The translations under genes were made by a program, and so were the position numbers. Source: Cyclina sinensis (Eukaryota > Mollusca > Bivalvia > Venerida > Veneridae). Taken from it: a stretch of 64,000 nucleotides of DNA. Positions 38,501 to 51,700 of this stretch are shown piece by piece. Numbering within the stretch: the stretch's first letter is position 1; each line of letters begins with the position of its first letter. The notes beneath the pieces were generated by a model. The model was not told where the DNA came from. It saw nothing but the letters and a program-made list of their open reading frames with translations, and did no database searches. The DNA lies in NCBI GenBank assembly GCA_012932295.1, contig JAAONU010000016.1, positions 42,315,241 through 42,379,240 of the forward strand. The letters run 5' to 3'.

Positions 38501-38690
38501 ATGTTTTACTAATTGTCTGTTTATTTTGTGATAACATTGTGATAAGAAATTAAAAATTCATCAATATGTCATTAATACATTTTTGCATTTTTGATTAAAG
38601 GTTTAGAATTTAGAGTCACAACGATTCTCTCATTGGTTAGATTTGTATTTGGTTTTATGCATATAACAGGCACACTTTGTTTTTATTGCA
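35593..38690. other. No exon recognised; AT-rich intergenic or intron
   Basis: If the NPF-repeat gene continues, its upstream exons must lie here or beyond. I found acceptor/donor-like pairs on the minus strand, such as 35796-35826, but that piece is closed in the required phase. T-rich runs occur near 36050-36070 and A-runs near 36165. No dispersed repeat was recognised. Confidence 0.4.
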
Positions 38691-38780
38691 GACAGAAACA
38701 AGCGAGAGAAATTTTAATTTCGCGTATGCAGAAACGCTGACGGAAAATGGTGGTAGCCGAGACTGATACTGTAACACACC

Positions 38781-41682
38781 ATGGCTTGCACGGGAAAACT
38801 AATACCGAGCGAGAAGATGTCGACATGGAGACATCATTGTCCACGTGCATGCCACAGGAGGCGTTTACATTGTAACCAATGTATGGAGACTTTTGTGGAT
38901 CGTGACATATTGTTCAAGCACGTGAAAATGGAACACAAACAACATGTGTATGCAAGAAGAAGGTTTAAATGTGAACAGTGCCAGAGAACATTCAAATCTA
39001 TGGTAAGTTATATTTCTTTCAATTGTTTAAAGATATCGCAGGCTTAATAGAAACCCCTCCAGATGAGATTGTTGACCGACTAAAACATTTATGGATGAGG
39101 TCCTAATTTGATAATGAGAAATCATTTTTGTTTTACTTTTCATGGTGCAGTTTAATATAGCTGCTACAGATTATATGATATATATCAAAATAACGCTGAA
39201 AACTCCTAAATTTTTCGTTGTGATTGTTTAAGACATAATGTCTTTTATGTCTTTCGAAACGTTTATAACCTATTTCAAAAAATGTTCTTTTAAACTGGAA
39301 TTAACTATAAATACACAGTTTTTAACAAGTGCGAAACAGACGCTTTTTATTAGCTTATAATGTACGTTGGACCTGTTTTGTTACACGTATATATGCAAAT
39401 TAATGAATCCACTTACATAATGGCTAACCAAAACATAAGCTTCCCATTTTGGCTGAATTTTAATTTAATTATATGCACGGGAAGGCATAATATTATGAAG
39501 GACGGGCACGTGCAACAGACCAAAGCCTTAAGGCTATGGTGCGTGAAGTCCTTATAAACTTATACTTTTACTATTCCACTTACATAATCATAAATATACG
39601 GTCAACAGTTAGTTGTTTTCCAATAGATACTTGTTAAATGCCCAACTGCCGAACATCTTTTTAATTCTGATTTTATTTTTTTTCTAGACTGGACTCAGAA
39701 ATCACGCGAGAACTCATTCAACGTTTTACGAGACTCAAGCTGACAGTTCATTGTTTGACTTGACGAGTGTAAGCACAGAACAGTCGAACACAGCCCTGCC
39801 TTGTTCAATGGACTCAACCTTCATTGTTGAGGCAAGTGTCGATACAAATAACCTAGAAGAAACAGTGGCTCAAGAGAGTGTCAAAGAAGAAATAGAGACA
39901 CGTGACAACTGTGACCGTCTTCAAACTGAAAGTCAGAGACGCAGAAGTGGAATTCCGATAGCTGTAAGGTCTTTACTACCAGACATCAGATCTGTTGCTT
40001 CAGGTTTAATTTTGGGCCAACAATTTCAAAACGAATCGAACGAAGAAGTCGAACAGTTAAACTCGAATTCGGAACATGCGCCTACAAAAGGTGCGTCCTT
40101 CTACACAACATCTACCAAAGATTGTGAGACACGTAGATCTAAAAGAGTAGCACGTGGCTTTAAAATGGAATTAACACAAGATGTCTATCAGAAGAATGAA
40201 CAACGGGTATCTCTTTTTAAATCCAGAACACCTAGATCTTATGCCAGAACACCAAACAGAGAAGGTGAACAAAATGATTAGTACTAAAGCAGAGCACAAA
40301 TCACCATTTGGAGTGAAATTCAGGACAAAGTTGGGAACGCCAAGAAGCAGGAGCCGGTCTAAGAAACGAACCCCGCATGATAGCAAAAGAACACCGAACA
40401 ACAAATCTTGCACACCGGTCAAAGGAAGACGCATTCTTGCTGATGAGACAAGGACACCTGTCAACAACCGAACACCACGTAGTGCTAAGAAAGACACACC
40501 TACTTGCAAAGTGTACAACTGCAAGAAATGTGGCAAGTCATTTGTAGACAGAGCTAAACTGGAGGTCCACTTTGCTGTTCATATAAGAGATACGCCTGAG
40601 AAATGCGGTATACCCAAATATGCCCTCAAGAAAACACCTATATCGCAGGTAAGCAGCTGTTTTCTAACATTTATTACAGTCAAAATATAACTGCTCATTA
40701 TTTCTAGGTATGGGACAATTTTTTTTCTGTCAGATATAGTCAAAGTTTCTATTTGGGAATTATTTTGATGGTAATTTTTCCTTGATATAGTAGTTTGCGA
40801 AATACATTATGAAACAGCTTAACTAATCAGTAATGTTTCTGAATTCTTAAGAAATAACACCTTAGTACAGCCTCTCATAAAAACTGTGAAATTTGATGGA
40901 ATTTTCGAAATTGCACATTGTTACAGCATCATTTTCGTTTCAAGTTATTACTTGAGCTGATCAAACTCACAAGACAATAAAGAGTCTCTTTCTAGCAATT
41001 TTTACCAATTTCAATATTCGCAGAACACGAAAATTTATGTTATTAACTGATTCTTTAATATGAGTACTTTTTTTTTTTTTACAGAAAAATGATGCACGAG
41101 AGATAAAGGAAGACCCGTGTGTGAGAAATTGCGAGATTTTCTCGTGCCACCAGTGTGGACGCACTTATGAGAAAAAGACTTATCTGGATGCTCACATGAA
41201 AATACATGACGTCAATACACCCTTTAAATGTGACCAGTGTGACAAAACATTTCGGTATATGACGTCTTTGAAAGCACACAGTTTCGTGCACCAAGGAGAG
41301 TCGCGTGACTTTTTGGACAGTTTTACCTTAGACAAAGGAAACACAACACTGTATTCTAAAGAGCAACCACTAGAGATAGATATTAGTAAAACTGCGGTAA
41401 AATTCAACATCTTCTCTGTTTTGGAAACCGGAGACAATTCTTTGGAAGATTTTCTTAATGATCTTCCGTTTTCGTGCAAAACGTGTAGCTTCAAAACACA
41501 TGCTCCAGCTGAATTGCTAGCTCACATGAAAACACATTCTAGATCGGGACTTTTCCCGTGCAAACTTTGCAATAAGTCGTATACACTTACAATCAAATCT
41601 CAGACGTCATGAGAAAATACATGCCATCAACAGGTTGAAAGAGATACTGATTGAAAATGCAAATTGTACAGTGGCTGAATAA
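38781..41682 (+). CDS. C2H2 zinc-finger protein with TP-rich basic linker
   Basis: Probable nuclear DNA-binding protein with no ortholog recognised. Exons are 38781-39002, 39688-40648 and 41085-41682, with GT-AG borders and phase 0 at both introns; 592 residues after correction. Seven C2H2 fingers are visible: one complete in exon 1 (CNQC...HVKMEH); one split by intron 1 (CEQC in exon 1, HARTH in exon 2); one late in exon 2 (CKKCGKSF...HFAVH); and four in exon 3 (CHQC...HMKIH, CDQC...HSFVH, CKTC...HMKTH, CKLC...HEKIH). Between fingers 2 and 3 lies an acidic stretch, then a basic region with twelve S/T-P sites. Two single-base insertions break the frame, near 40271 (A run) and near 41583 (inside the last finger). 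Both downstream frames continue perfectly. The start is uncertain: ATG 38781 has a strong context, but an ATG at 38747 opens another plausible frame that ends at about 38876 and could be joined by a further indel. Confidence 0.85.
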
Positions 41683-41795
41683 TTCGGCTTTACAGTAAGA
41701 CATTCCCATTGTAAATGTTTTAATACCGTCCGGGATATAGCTCCTTATACAATCAGAATAACATTCCAATATTTAATTGAAAATAAGATATACAC

Positions 41796-41801
41796 AATAA
41801 A
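41796..41801 (+). terminator. Poly(A) signal AATAAA for the zinc-finger gene
   Basis: AATAAA 114 bases after the corrected stop at 41680-41682. A second AATAAA at 42137-42142 could serve a longer form. Confidence 0.5.
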
Positions 41802-42399
41802 TATGTTAAAAACCAGTCTTAATCCTTAAAAGACCATGTAAAATTATGAAATTGTTTCATGTATTTTGAGGTCTTTTTGGGTTATTTCTAACACGGCGAA
41901 CTGAAATGCGCCTTCCTTCGCCGTCAACAGACATCATCTACTTTTTTATGTACAAGTGTTTGTCAGGCGTTTGCATGCATGTTTCACCAAGTTGTGTTAA
42001 TATTATGATGGGTCTTTTCAGAGAAATGACATTGAAGTAAATCATATATTTTTATATTGTTATGTGAAATACTGTTTTGTATATATGTATAAATTTGTAT
42101 AGACGGAAAGTGTATAATATCTATTATATGTTTAGTAATAAAATGTTTATTTTTATAGACATTATTGTTGTTCTTTTTACGTTAATATAGAGGAGATGAA
42201 TCATCAAGACTGTAAAGAACGGCCTGGAAAAGACCTTAAAGTTCCGGTTTTGAAGCATAGTACGGAACCTTAAAGGGATTGTACATGAGTTTTCAAACCT
42301 AAGTTTCCAATTATATGGGACCAAGAGATTCTTTTTCAATTAATGATTTGTAAAAATGTTCACATAGTTGTCCAAACAGGCGTTTTTAGTATCCTTTCC

Positions 42400-42660
42400 A
42401 GGGGCGGATCCAGGATTTTGGGTTAGGGGGGGCGTAACTTTTAATCACTCTAAGCGGGAACGTTTAAATTGCGTGCACTCTGTGTTGTGTACGAGTACAT
42501 CTCAAAAGGCAATGTTGTATAAAGATACGCGAGCGAAGCGAGCGAAGAAAAAATAGGAAAATATAGTATATTTTATTGTTTCCATACCAAAGAACATGTA
42601 AGCTCCGGGAATTTTAGGGGGGGCGTGCGCCGGGTGCGCCCCCCCTGGATCCGCTAGTGC
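42400..42660. mobile_element. Short TIR element (MITE) with GC-rich ends
   Basis: The left end 'ggggcggatccagg' with 'ggggggcg' is mirrored by 'cgccccccctggatccgc' on the right; the exact inverted core is GCGGATCCAGG. The element is about 260 bp, and its interior contains the 'gcgagcgaagcgagcgaag' phrase. Elements with this look are widespread in marine invertebrate genomes. It ends 75 bases before the MED28 start codon. Confidence 0.75.
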
Positions 42661-42735
42661 TTTCGTTTTGCAGCCTATTCCAATATATCGCGACGATAGC
42701 GATACTGGAAAAACTTTAGGTTGAACCGTACAACA

Positions 42736-44878
42736 ATGGCGGCGCCCATGGATGCTGCAAACACTGGACAAAATCCAAACCTTGTTGATGAGTTAGAAGC
42801 TTCATTATTGGTTAGTGATGATAATTAATATTCACATTTCTGTGATCCAGAAAGTTTCGGTAATGTTAAGGTACTTTGCCTAAATGAAAATTAGTTGAAA
42901 GACTGTTGTGTAGCAATCTCTTTCTTTGTCCTGAGGAGGCAAATAACGTTAATAATACGATTTTTTTTCTTGTACTATTAGACATCAGCATGTATCTGAC
43001 ATCATCCATGCATGGTAGTCTCAATTACGAGCCGTTTGGGCACCTATTTTCATCTGAACAAAACTAGAGTTAAGCTACAAGGAGAAATCAGTTTCATGTC
43101 AAAATGTTTTTTTAAGTGTTTTTCTTAACTCAGCCACTGTGCATACAATCATAGAGGAGAATATTTTACAGTTGTGACTTAATTGTCAATATACACTGTG
43201 TAATATCAGTATGTGATGCATGACATGTTTTCAGATATGACACAGATAAACATCTTTAAGAAGTGCATTTTGAAAAGTAGTCTGTGTTGCAGTTTGTCAA
43301 AAAAGTGGGGCATGCACTGAAAAAGGAACAAAAAAGATCTTTTACTGGGATTTAACTCCACTATGTCAGCAGTGTGATATACAGGAAAATATGCATGAAA
43401 AGCACAGTCACTGGATACATGTTATGAAACAAAACCAAAAATAAAGTTTGTAGGGATTTTAATTCATTATAGAGTAAATTAAAGCCTGAAATAATTTACT
43501 AAAATGTTTATTGAGATACAGCTTTTTACTTGCTTCCTTTTTTTCAGAACTGTTTGTCATTGCTGACCACACAAGAACAGATCAATGTCCAGGACTCAGA
43601 AGAAACAAAAACAAGTGAGAACTGTTTATTGTACATGTATACATTGTCTTATAAACCTGTCTTCTTAACAGGGTAAAAGAAATTTTGTCCAGCCCAATGA
43701 ATATTGAAACTTTTTACTCAGCTGACATAGCAACTAAGGCTGTTTACATATTCTCACTCACACAGTGACTTCATTTTACTGAAATATTCTAATGTCAGCC
43801 ACCTGGCTACAGAGCTCGTTTGCCTGTTAAAAACTTACATGGTCTGTAACACTTTGTGAGAAGCCAGAATAATTTTTGTATAATTGTTATTGTGATAGGG
43901 ATCTGTATTTAGATTTATCTGTTACAGGCATAGAAAATGCAATGCAGAAATTCTTGGATTTATCTAGACAAACAGAAGCTTTTTTTCTGAGAAAAAGGAT
44001 GCTTATATCATTCCAAAAACCTGAGTATTTAGTGAACGATGTAAGTAAAGAGTTTTCTAATTATTGTTTGTTATACATATTCTTTAATTGTATTCATTCT
44101 AGTAAATTCAGGATGATTGTTTTTTTTGTCTGTTCCACAAAATTCCACAAATATATGCAAATCACTTCATGAATTAGATTACCACTGTGTCTGTATATCA
44201 ATGTCTTTTGGAGAATGAGTGAAGTTTTAAAACAGAAACTCAGACATTACAATCATGTTATGGTTTGTTTTTGTTACAGACAGCAGCAAGAAAGAGCTAT
44301 TGTGTTTTAAACTGTGCTTGTACTGTAATATCTTTGAATGCCTCAAAATATTTGCATATATATATCGTTTCCTTCCCTTGTACAAAGGCTTTAAAGAATT
44401 ACTTTGTTATTTGTAGGACATAAATGATCTGAAAGCAGAACTGCTAAGGAAGGAGGCATTGTTAGAGAAACATTCAGAGAGGTTGAAGCGTTGTCAAATG
44501 ATACTGCAGCAGCAAGGTGCGGCACCAGGACAGCCTATGCAGCAACCACACCCGGCACCAGCTCAGTCATCCATGCAGCCCCCTCCCTCACACCCTGTAC
44601 CACAACAGCCCCACATGTCACAGTCAGGGCCACTTCCACAGTACCCATCACATCACATGCAGATGCAGTCACAGGGTCCAGGACCGAGTTTGCCACAGTA
44701 TCAGGGGTACTCGGGCTCCATGCATCCACAGTCAATGCCAGGACCTCATCCTCCAACCATGCAATCACATCCAGTTTCCATGGCACCAAGACCACAGGCC
44801 CCACCCTCTTACCCACAAGGTCCTCTAGCATACCTTGAACAAACGACGTCAAATATTGGACTTCCAGACAGACGATAG
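42736..44878 (+). CDS. MED28: Mediator complex subunit 28
   Basis: Mediator head-module subunit that helps link activators to RNA polymerase II. Exons are 42736-42810, 43548-43614, 43928-44040 and 44417-44878, with GT-AG borders and an intact frame; 238 residues. It starts MAAP and has the conserved LVDELE (residues 16-21), then a QKFLDLSRQTEAFFLRKR helix (about 52-69), KPE, and the exon-4 helix DINDLKAELLRKEALLEKH. The C-terminal block PQGPLAYLEQTTSNI matches the vertebrate ending. Human MED28 is 178 residues; the extra length here comes mostly from a Pro/Gln/His/Met/Ser-rich insert of about 90 residues between the coiled coil and the terminal block. The start is supported by a good context (caacaATGG) and an N-terminus like that of the human protein. 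A MITE lies 75 bases upstream. Other open frames in exon 4 are composition artefacts. Confidence 0.95.
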
Positions 44879-45266
44879 ACAAAAAAATTGTTATACTTAA
44901 CAATGTGTCAGTAGATTCTCTTTATGTCAAGAGTATGTGAAGGTGCAGTAGATTACTTTGTCATCGGAGGAATATCTCCATTATTTCATTCAATGTGAAT
45001 GTGGAGGATTTCACTCAGTATGTGAAATCCCCTTTGCTTTTTTCTATCAGTAATGAAGTTAATGGATGCAATAGCATTTCATCCTTTCAAAGAGCTGCTG
45101 GTCAGAATGTGCACTGTACATAAAAGTCTTATGTTGTACTGACTGTTTGTTTTATGGGTTAGGGCATGTTACATGAGGAGAAATTTATTAGTTTCTCATG
45201 GTTTTATCGTGTCCTTGATTACTGTACATGTCTGTGTAAAAGTCATCTAGTCATGAAATGGATGAC

Positions 45267-45272
45267 AATAAA
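45267..45272 (+). terminator. Poly(A) signal AATAAA for MED28
   Basis: AATAAA 389 bases after the MED28 stop, at a plausible 3' UTR length. Confidence 0.5.
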
Positions 45273-48200
45273 TGATTAGAAGATAGCAGTGATTTCCTGT
45301 ACCAGATATTTAACTCTGCAGTAAAACCATTGCAGATTTGCCATTAGATTGACAGCCTAGACATAGAATTAATATAGCCCCAAGACATTAAAATCGAATC
45401 TAAAGCAGAATTGTTAGGGGACATAACCTACAATTGGATTAGCTCATTCTTTTTAAAATAGAAAGTAATTGATTATTGAAAGGGCATGCATCAAAAATTT
45501 TCTGTTATGGCATATAGCAACTACTGGTAATAGGTTTGCATTTGTAATAAATGGCTATCCACCAAAAAGTGGTAGGACACCTCTTTTTATAGAGGCTAAT
45601 ATAGGTGGTTGATCTCAGCATTTTCTAGAGACACTTTTACACTAGGTAATAATTCATTCAATATATATTTGCCTAGTTTTTCAAGCATTTTGCAAAAAAA
45701 TATCTAGTTCGGTTCATCAGGATTGGGCCTTAAAAAACTTGTGTTGCTCTGAAGGAGGACAGGGATTCCTGTTATAGTTTAGCCAGTGCTAGCACATATT
45801 TGTGTAGATTCAGGATCTTTTGCGGTGCAGAACATTTTCATACTAGTTTACTCGACCATTATATGAATGACAAATGTGTCACAGACATGAATGCCTTTGA
45901 AACATGGCACTGGTCACTGTCAGGGTAGCTTACAACTTGATATTTTCCTTGATCATTTGTGCCAAAATTTCTTGCAGTCTGAACTGAACAAAGTACCCAT
46001 ACATCCAGGGCTATTTGCATGGTTGGTAAAATTAATTAATATCCAAATCTGATGCGTTTAAAAGATACTGATCTAGCATTTTGTACTAAAAGGTCACCAT
46101 GTCTTTTAGCATTTCTTAACTTTTAATGTTTGGATTTTAATGCTCCAGTGAACACCTTAGGTTCAGTTATAAAATTGTAGGAGTTGCACACAGAAGCAAT
46201 ATTAAGTTTAATTAAACAAAAGGCAATAACTGCCAAAAATGATCGAATAACAAAAGCCTCAGTATATGCACTGCTGCACTTGATAATGATCATTCTGTGA
46301 GAGATTGGTGAATAGGAAGAGTAATGCATAGAAAGAAGCAATATTAAGTAAAATTTAACAATGGGCAGTAACTATGCCAAAAATAACGGCATGGCAAAAG
46401 CTGGAGGATATGTGTCATGTGGCACTAGATAATGAACATATTGTGAGTTAGGTGAAAATTGCATGGGAAATGTAGGAGTTCCCCACACAAGAAATAATAA
46501 TTAGCTGTACCTTTTCTTATATAAAGTAAGCGTGTAGTAAGGCTCAAACCTTTGACCCTCCCAGTCAGCTAGAGTGGTTTACTAGTCACTACCATAAACA
46601 CTTCTCTATGTGGGCATATTTAAAAGAAACTAAAACATCTAATTTTATTTTTATTTTTCACCAAAATGTTTTACAATTCATATTAAATGAGAAATACCCA
46701 AATGCCAACCAACCATTTCTTTCTAGTTGCAGCATAATTTAATATAATTTCAGTTTCTCAACTGTTAACATCCTCTACAAAACTTAATAGATAAAGAAGT
46801 CATAATTTTATAGCAAAATAAATGTAAAACAATCAATATAAAACAATACCATGCCAACATAGGATCTATACAGGTCAAAAGAAACTACTAAATTCTACAG
46901 GAAGGCAGTTTGATAGTTCAGTGTGACAAAACTGTAATTCTTTAAATTTCATCTAGTGAATGAGTAACAATTTTGCCACAAAATCTACAAATAGCAACAA
47001 AATGGGATTTTTCAAAATTTTGTCTATGACAATCCTGTTGCAAGATACTCTCAGCTCAGGTAGTAATAATTTGTAAAAACATCTATAAAATATGTAAATT
47101 TCGAAGCCTGCAATAACATTTGTATCTGAAATGTTAAGTTATCATAAACCATCTGTTACAAAGTTCATCAACTAGTGTGCCAATAATACTACACATAGAA
47201 TAATATACAGATAACAAGAGAGCTGTAAGGCCGAGCAAAATACGCACGTCAATTGAGCAATTTGTTTCAATAACACATATCCACCTATGAAGTTTCAAGT
47301 AGATAGCTTTGATAGTGTCCGAGTTATGTTCCGGACAAACATCAAGAAGCCGCCCGTCAGCCTGCCATGGGTGATCCCATTATACTTTCCATCTTTGACG
47401 GGCGTATAAAAATTACATATTATTACATGTAGAATATTGTATAAACTGAAACATTTGTATGTAAGTTCTAGGTGGCAAAGATTAAGGAAAGAAAGACACT
47501 TGTCATACATTGTACAATGTTTTTTATGATTACTCAATATTTTGATGGTATTCGTAAACAACCCTTCAATTTTTAATCAATAATACAGGAGTGCCTTCAC
47601 ATTTGACTACTCATTGCAAGAAATACTGAACATGTTTGTTGTTTAAAGTGAAATACAACTGCAATCAAATTTCCTGTTCCCTTGAAATAGCAATGTTTTA
47701 TGGGCAAGGACAAAAGCTGCTTACAGAAGTTATTAGGATAAATGGTAACAACTCTCATAATTTTTGTGAAAAGATTTTAGAATCCTCCGACATGATGTAT
47801 TTTAAGTAACATGATGTAACAATAATATGCAACATGTTTCCCTATTACACAAGCTGGAACAACACAGGACTATTTCCAGTATGACACATGCAAGTATCTA
47901 AATTCATGTAATAGCACTAAGTGACAATGTGTTTTAACTACTTTGGGGCTGCTATTTCAGGTTTTCCTGCAAACAATTGTTCATGTATTATCTTGATAAA
48001 AGGGAAACACTTTTTTACTTCAAGACACTCCAGACTACAAAGGCTTAGATTTCTTCAAAGATAGTTAATAATTCTATATAACAGATATAAAAAAATAACA
48101 ATTTAACATGAAACAAAAAACAAGGTACCGGTCAAAACTGAGATTTCTTAATAGCTGAAATGTTATCATTTAAGCTGTTTGCTGCAAAGTCTTGAATGGT

Positions 48201-48765
48201 ATTTAAATATTAGCAACTTGAGCTCAATTTAACATCTGATGCAACAGGTAACATACCAATCCAATCTGCGAGTTTTGGATAAAGCTGGAATGATCAGGAA
48301 TTAGTTTTCTATAGGTCATACGTGTAAACTGAAAAAGGGGATAAAACACTACCAAGTACTTGTTTCATCTTCAACAAATATAAGAGCAAATAAACACTAC
48401 CTCCAACATGAAAAAAAAACCTTATATACACTTTGCACATAACTATCATGTAGACATGCTATATTACTATGTAAGTTTTAAGTCTTTCTGTAAAAGATGA
48501 ACAATCTTCAGCATTAGCCCATGTTTCACATTTTAACAAACTCTGGGGTCAGAGATTTCTAGAACCTACTGTGTATCTTACAAAGATTTGTTTTCCACTA
48601 CAGTATTTCTGAAGTTCAACAAGTGTGGTTAACATGTTACGATAACTTTTTCTCATTTAATCAATTAAATAATTGATGGATATGTTCTGAGGCAACAGTT
48701 TGCCTGTGTATAACTATCTGCATTCTCGTCATCAAAATTGTCACTGAAAGCCCATCCATTATCTG
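45273..48765. other. Convergent 3' region of MED28 and PGC-1, with repeats
   Basis: No coding exon is seen. At about 46180-46500 there are two diverged direct copies of a ~150-170-bp unit ('agaagcaatattaagt', 'ggcaataactgccaaaaat', 'gcac..gataatgaacat'). At 47213-47410 there is a dispersed-repeat-like segment ('acaagagagctgtaaggcc', 'gaagtttcaagtagatagct'). TTTATT near 46644 could be a distal minus-strand poly(A) signal for PGC-1, which would imply a 3' UTR of about 2.1 kb. Confidence 0.45.
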
Positions 48766-51700
48766 TCAAGACTTCTTGATACCTGCCCGCGCCTGTCTCA
48801 GTAACTCATCAAAGTCGAGTGCACCTTGTTTTGGCAGCTTGGAATCATACTCCTCTTCTATTTCTTTATTACCATCTAAAAATAAAATTATCATTCATAT
48901 ATATTAACTAATTGCATTAAGGTAATTATGTTTATCATTACCACTGTAGTTGAGATGCATGTATCTATAGTGTGAATAGTGAAAGCATCAAAGAATTTTA
49001 ATTCTGACTCCAAAAAGTCAATAACATAGCACATATTTTCACCTAGATTCAATAATTTAGATTTCATGAAGTTCTGACAATATATGAAGGAGTTCGAACC
49101 CAGAAACCAGTACGTTCCTGGGTCTCACGACTTCACACTTTACTGTTCCTGCTGCTTCCATTATGCTATCTCCTCTCCTGACAGCATCTTTGAAAACAAA
49201 AAGGGGAAGAAATACACTGACTTATTCTCAAAAAAAAAATAAAAGATTAAACAGCTACTTTTAAATGGGACAAACAAAAGCCCTCCCACTGATTTCCATC
49301 TAGGTCAACTAACTCCTAAACTTTTTTCCAGGAGACAAAACCCTTCTACTATTCCAGGTAAGACAAAACCCTCCAATGATTTTTCAAGCTAAGACAAAAC
49401 CCTCTCCACATGTTTCTAGGAAAGACAAAACTCACTCATTTACAAGGTAAAGCAAAACCCTTCCATGACTTTTCAAAACAAGACAAAACCCTACCATGAT
49501 TATTCCCAGGTAAGACAAAACCCACCAATGATTTTTCAAGGTAGAACAAAACCCACGCATGATCGAAGTAGAGCAAAATCCTCCAAAACTTTATCAAGGT
49601 ATGACCAGACCTACCATTGTTCAAGTAGGATAAAACAAAAACTCCCAAGTTGCTTAGACTCATTTTATGGGAAATTGCTGACATACAGCATCATACATTA
49701 CCTTAATTATCATATATATCAGATCAGTGATACAATTCTGAAAGACTCGTTAAATGGTAAAAACTGAGAAAATGTATGAAGGAGTTCGAACCTAGCAGTA
49801 AATAACACAGCTAAGTCTCACAACTTCAATCTTTACTATTCCTGCCATCACAATCATGTCATCTGAGCCTCACAAATAACACTGTTTGAATGTACAGGAT
49901 AAATACAGTAAATCCAGATGTCATTCAACAATCATATGTCTAAGAGTGCATGTGAATGTACATGTAAGGTACAGCTGTACATACCTAAGTCTGCATACTC
50001 CACATCACAAAACTGTCGTCTGCCTCCAAAACAAAGGTCAAACTTCTGTAAGGCAGGAACCTTGTTTCCCTCTGAAATGATCAAAGTCTCATTAAGATCG
50101 TAGTCTTAACACAAATATAGACTCTGATGAGGTGCAAAAACCCTAGTTTTAACAACAACTTCTTAATGGCGTTTATGACAGAGGACTAATAGAGACAAAT
50201 ATAACTAGAACAGTCACTGAAGATGACAAATACCCCAACTGTGCATTGACAATAGCAGAAGCAATTCTGGAGATACTATAGTGGGAGCTTTAATGATAAC
50301 GCATGTAATTTTGAAAATAGTGCTCAAGGTTTTGTTAGGGTCTGTGTTGAGTGTTGCATGTTTCATGCTGTTCCATCAAACCAAATCAGGTTATTTTGTT
50401 TTTGTTTTGGTTGCTATAGAGGGACTGCCTTAATTCAGAATAAACTGCAATAATTGGAAGGTAAGACAGTATTAACCTTAACCTACTGTATTTTAAGGCG
50501 TTTGTGACCAGTTTAGACAAAACTGGGGAAGAGTATAAGTTCAAGGGGCAATAACTCTGCAATACCTGCATGGATATGCATCAAAATATGTCCTGCACAT
50601 CTACCTTACCTTGTCAGGTTTCATCTCAATCAGTTGAAAACTGAAGGAGGAGTTCGCGACGCAAGGTAGATGACAATCGTGACAGATCGACTAACAGGAT
50701 GATTCCAGTATACCCCATGTAAACTTTGTTTGCGGGGGTATGAATACAAATAATCTCAACTAGACAGATAAATGTAGTCTGTTATAACAAAGTATGAGAC
50801 TTACTTTCAATGGCAGCAAAGGCATCACAGGTATATCTGAATGTCACAAAACCATAGTTATCTCTGGAAAGCAAATAAAAAGTTTTAGACAAATCATCAT
50901 ATGATGGACGTGATATTATCACAAATGAAATCTTAATGCTTCTAAATAGGGATGTCAACGAGTATCCGAGTACTCGGATATCCAGATACTATGTTGGTAT
51001 TCGGATACTAATTTTCTATACGAATATTCGTATACAAAAAAAAATTAACAGTGAAATTTAACTTTGATAGAAAAAAAATCAAACACTGGCAAAATTAATT
51101 TGACAATTTCATGACGCTAAACAAAATCGTGTCTTTTGACTGCCCGCGGCATATCACTTAATTGGTTTATTGATAAAGTTTGTCTGTCGCACGCCGTGTA
51201 TTCGTCTTGCAAACTGCTAAGATACAACGCGACACCCCATTGTGTTTCAATTACCTTAATCCATTGTGTTTAGAGTCTATATAAGAATATCTTGCCCCAT
51301 TGTAAATCAATTAGCAGTGTCAAACATGGCAATTATGGGGTACACGGTAACTTCCGCAAATAATCCTATAATAGTTTTAACGCAATACTAAAAGAATATC
51401 CAATCAAAATGTGAGTACTCAAACGATGTATCCAATCAATGTTTTTTAAAACAAGCGTTATAATTTTAATGTGTAAAACAATCATTCTTTTCTAAAATTC
51501 AAAAGCATTCACATTAAAAAAATAAGAACCAATCTCAGTAACATGCCTCCTAAAATAGCAACCGACGTGTGGAAATACTTCACGTGATCGGAAAGCAAAA
51601 CAGCGAAAAACAAACAGACAGAAACGTTTTGAAGTCTATTAAAACTTAAAACACGTTTGAAATCATTGTTTCGTCTTATTTTGTTTGCGCTCACATAGTA

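Noticed and set aside
24339..41682. Programmed ribosomal frameshifting as the cause of the breaks
   Set aside because: Both insertions and deletions occur, without a shared slippery sequence or downstream structure, and across unrelated genes.
44491..44903. Additional overlapping frames in MED28 exon 4, both strands
   Set aside because: They are shadows of the Pro/Gln/His-rich coding frame, which alone carries the conserved MED28 ends.
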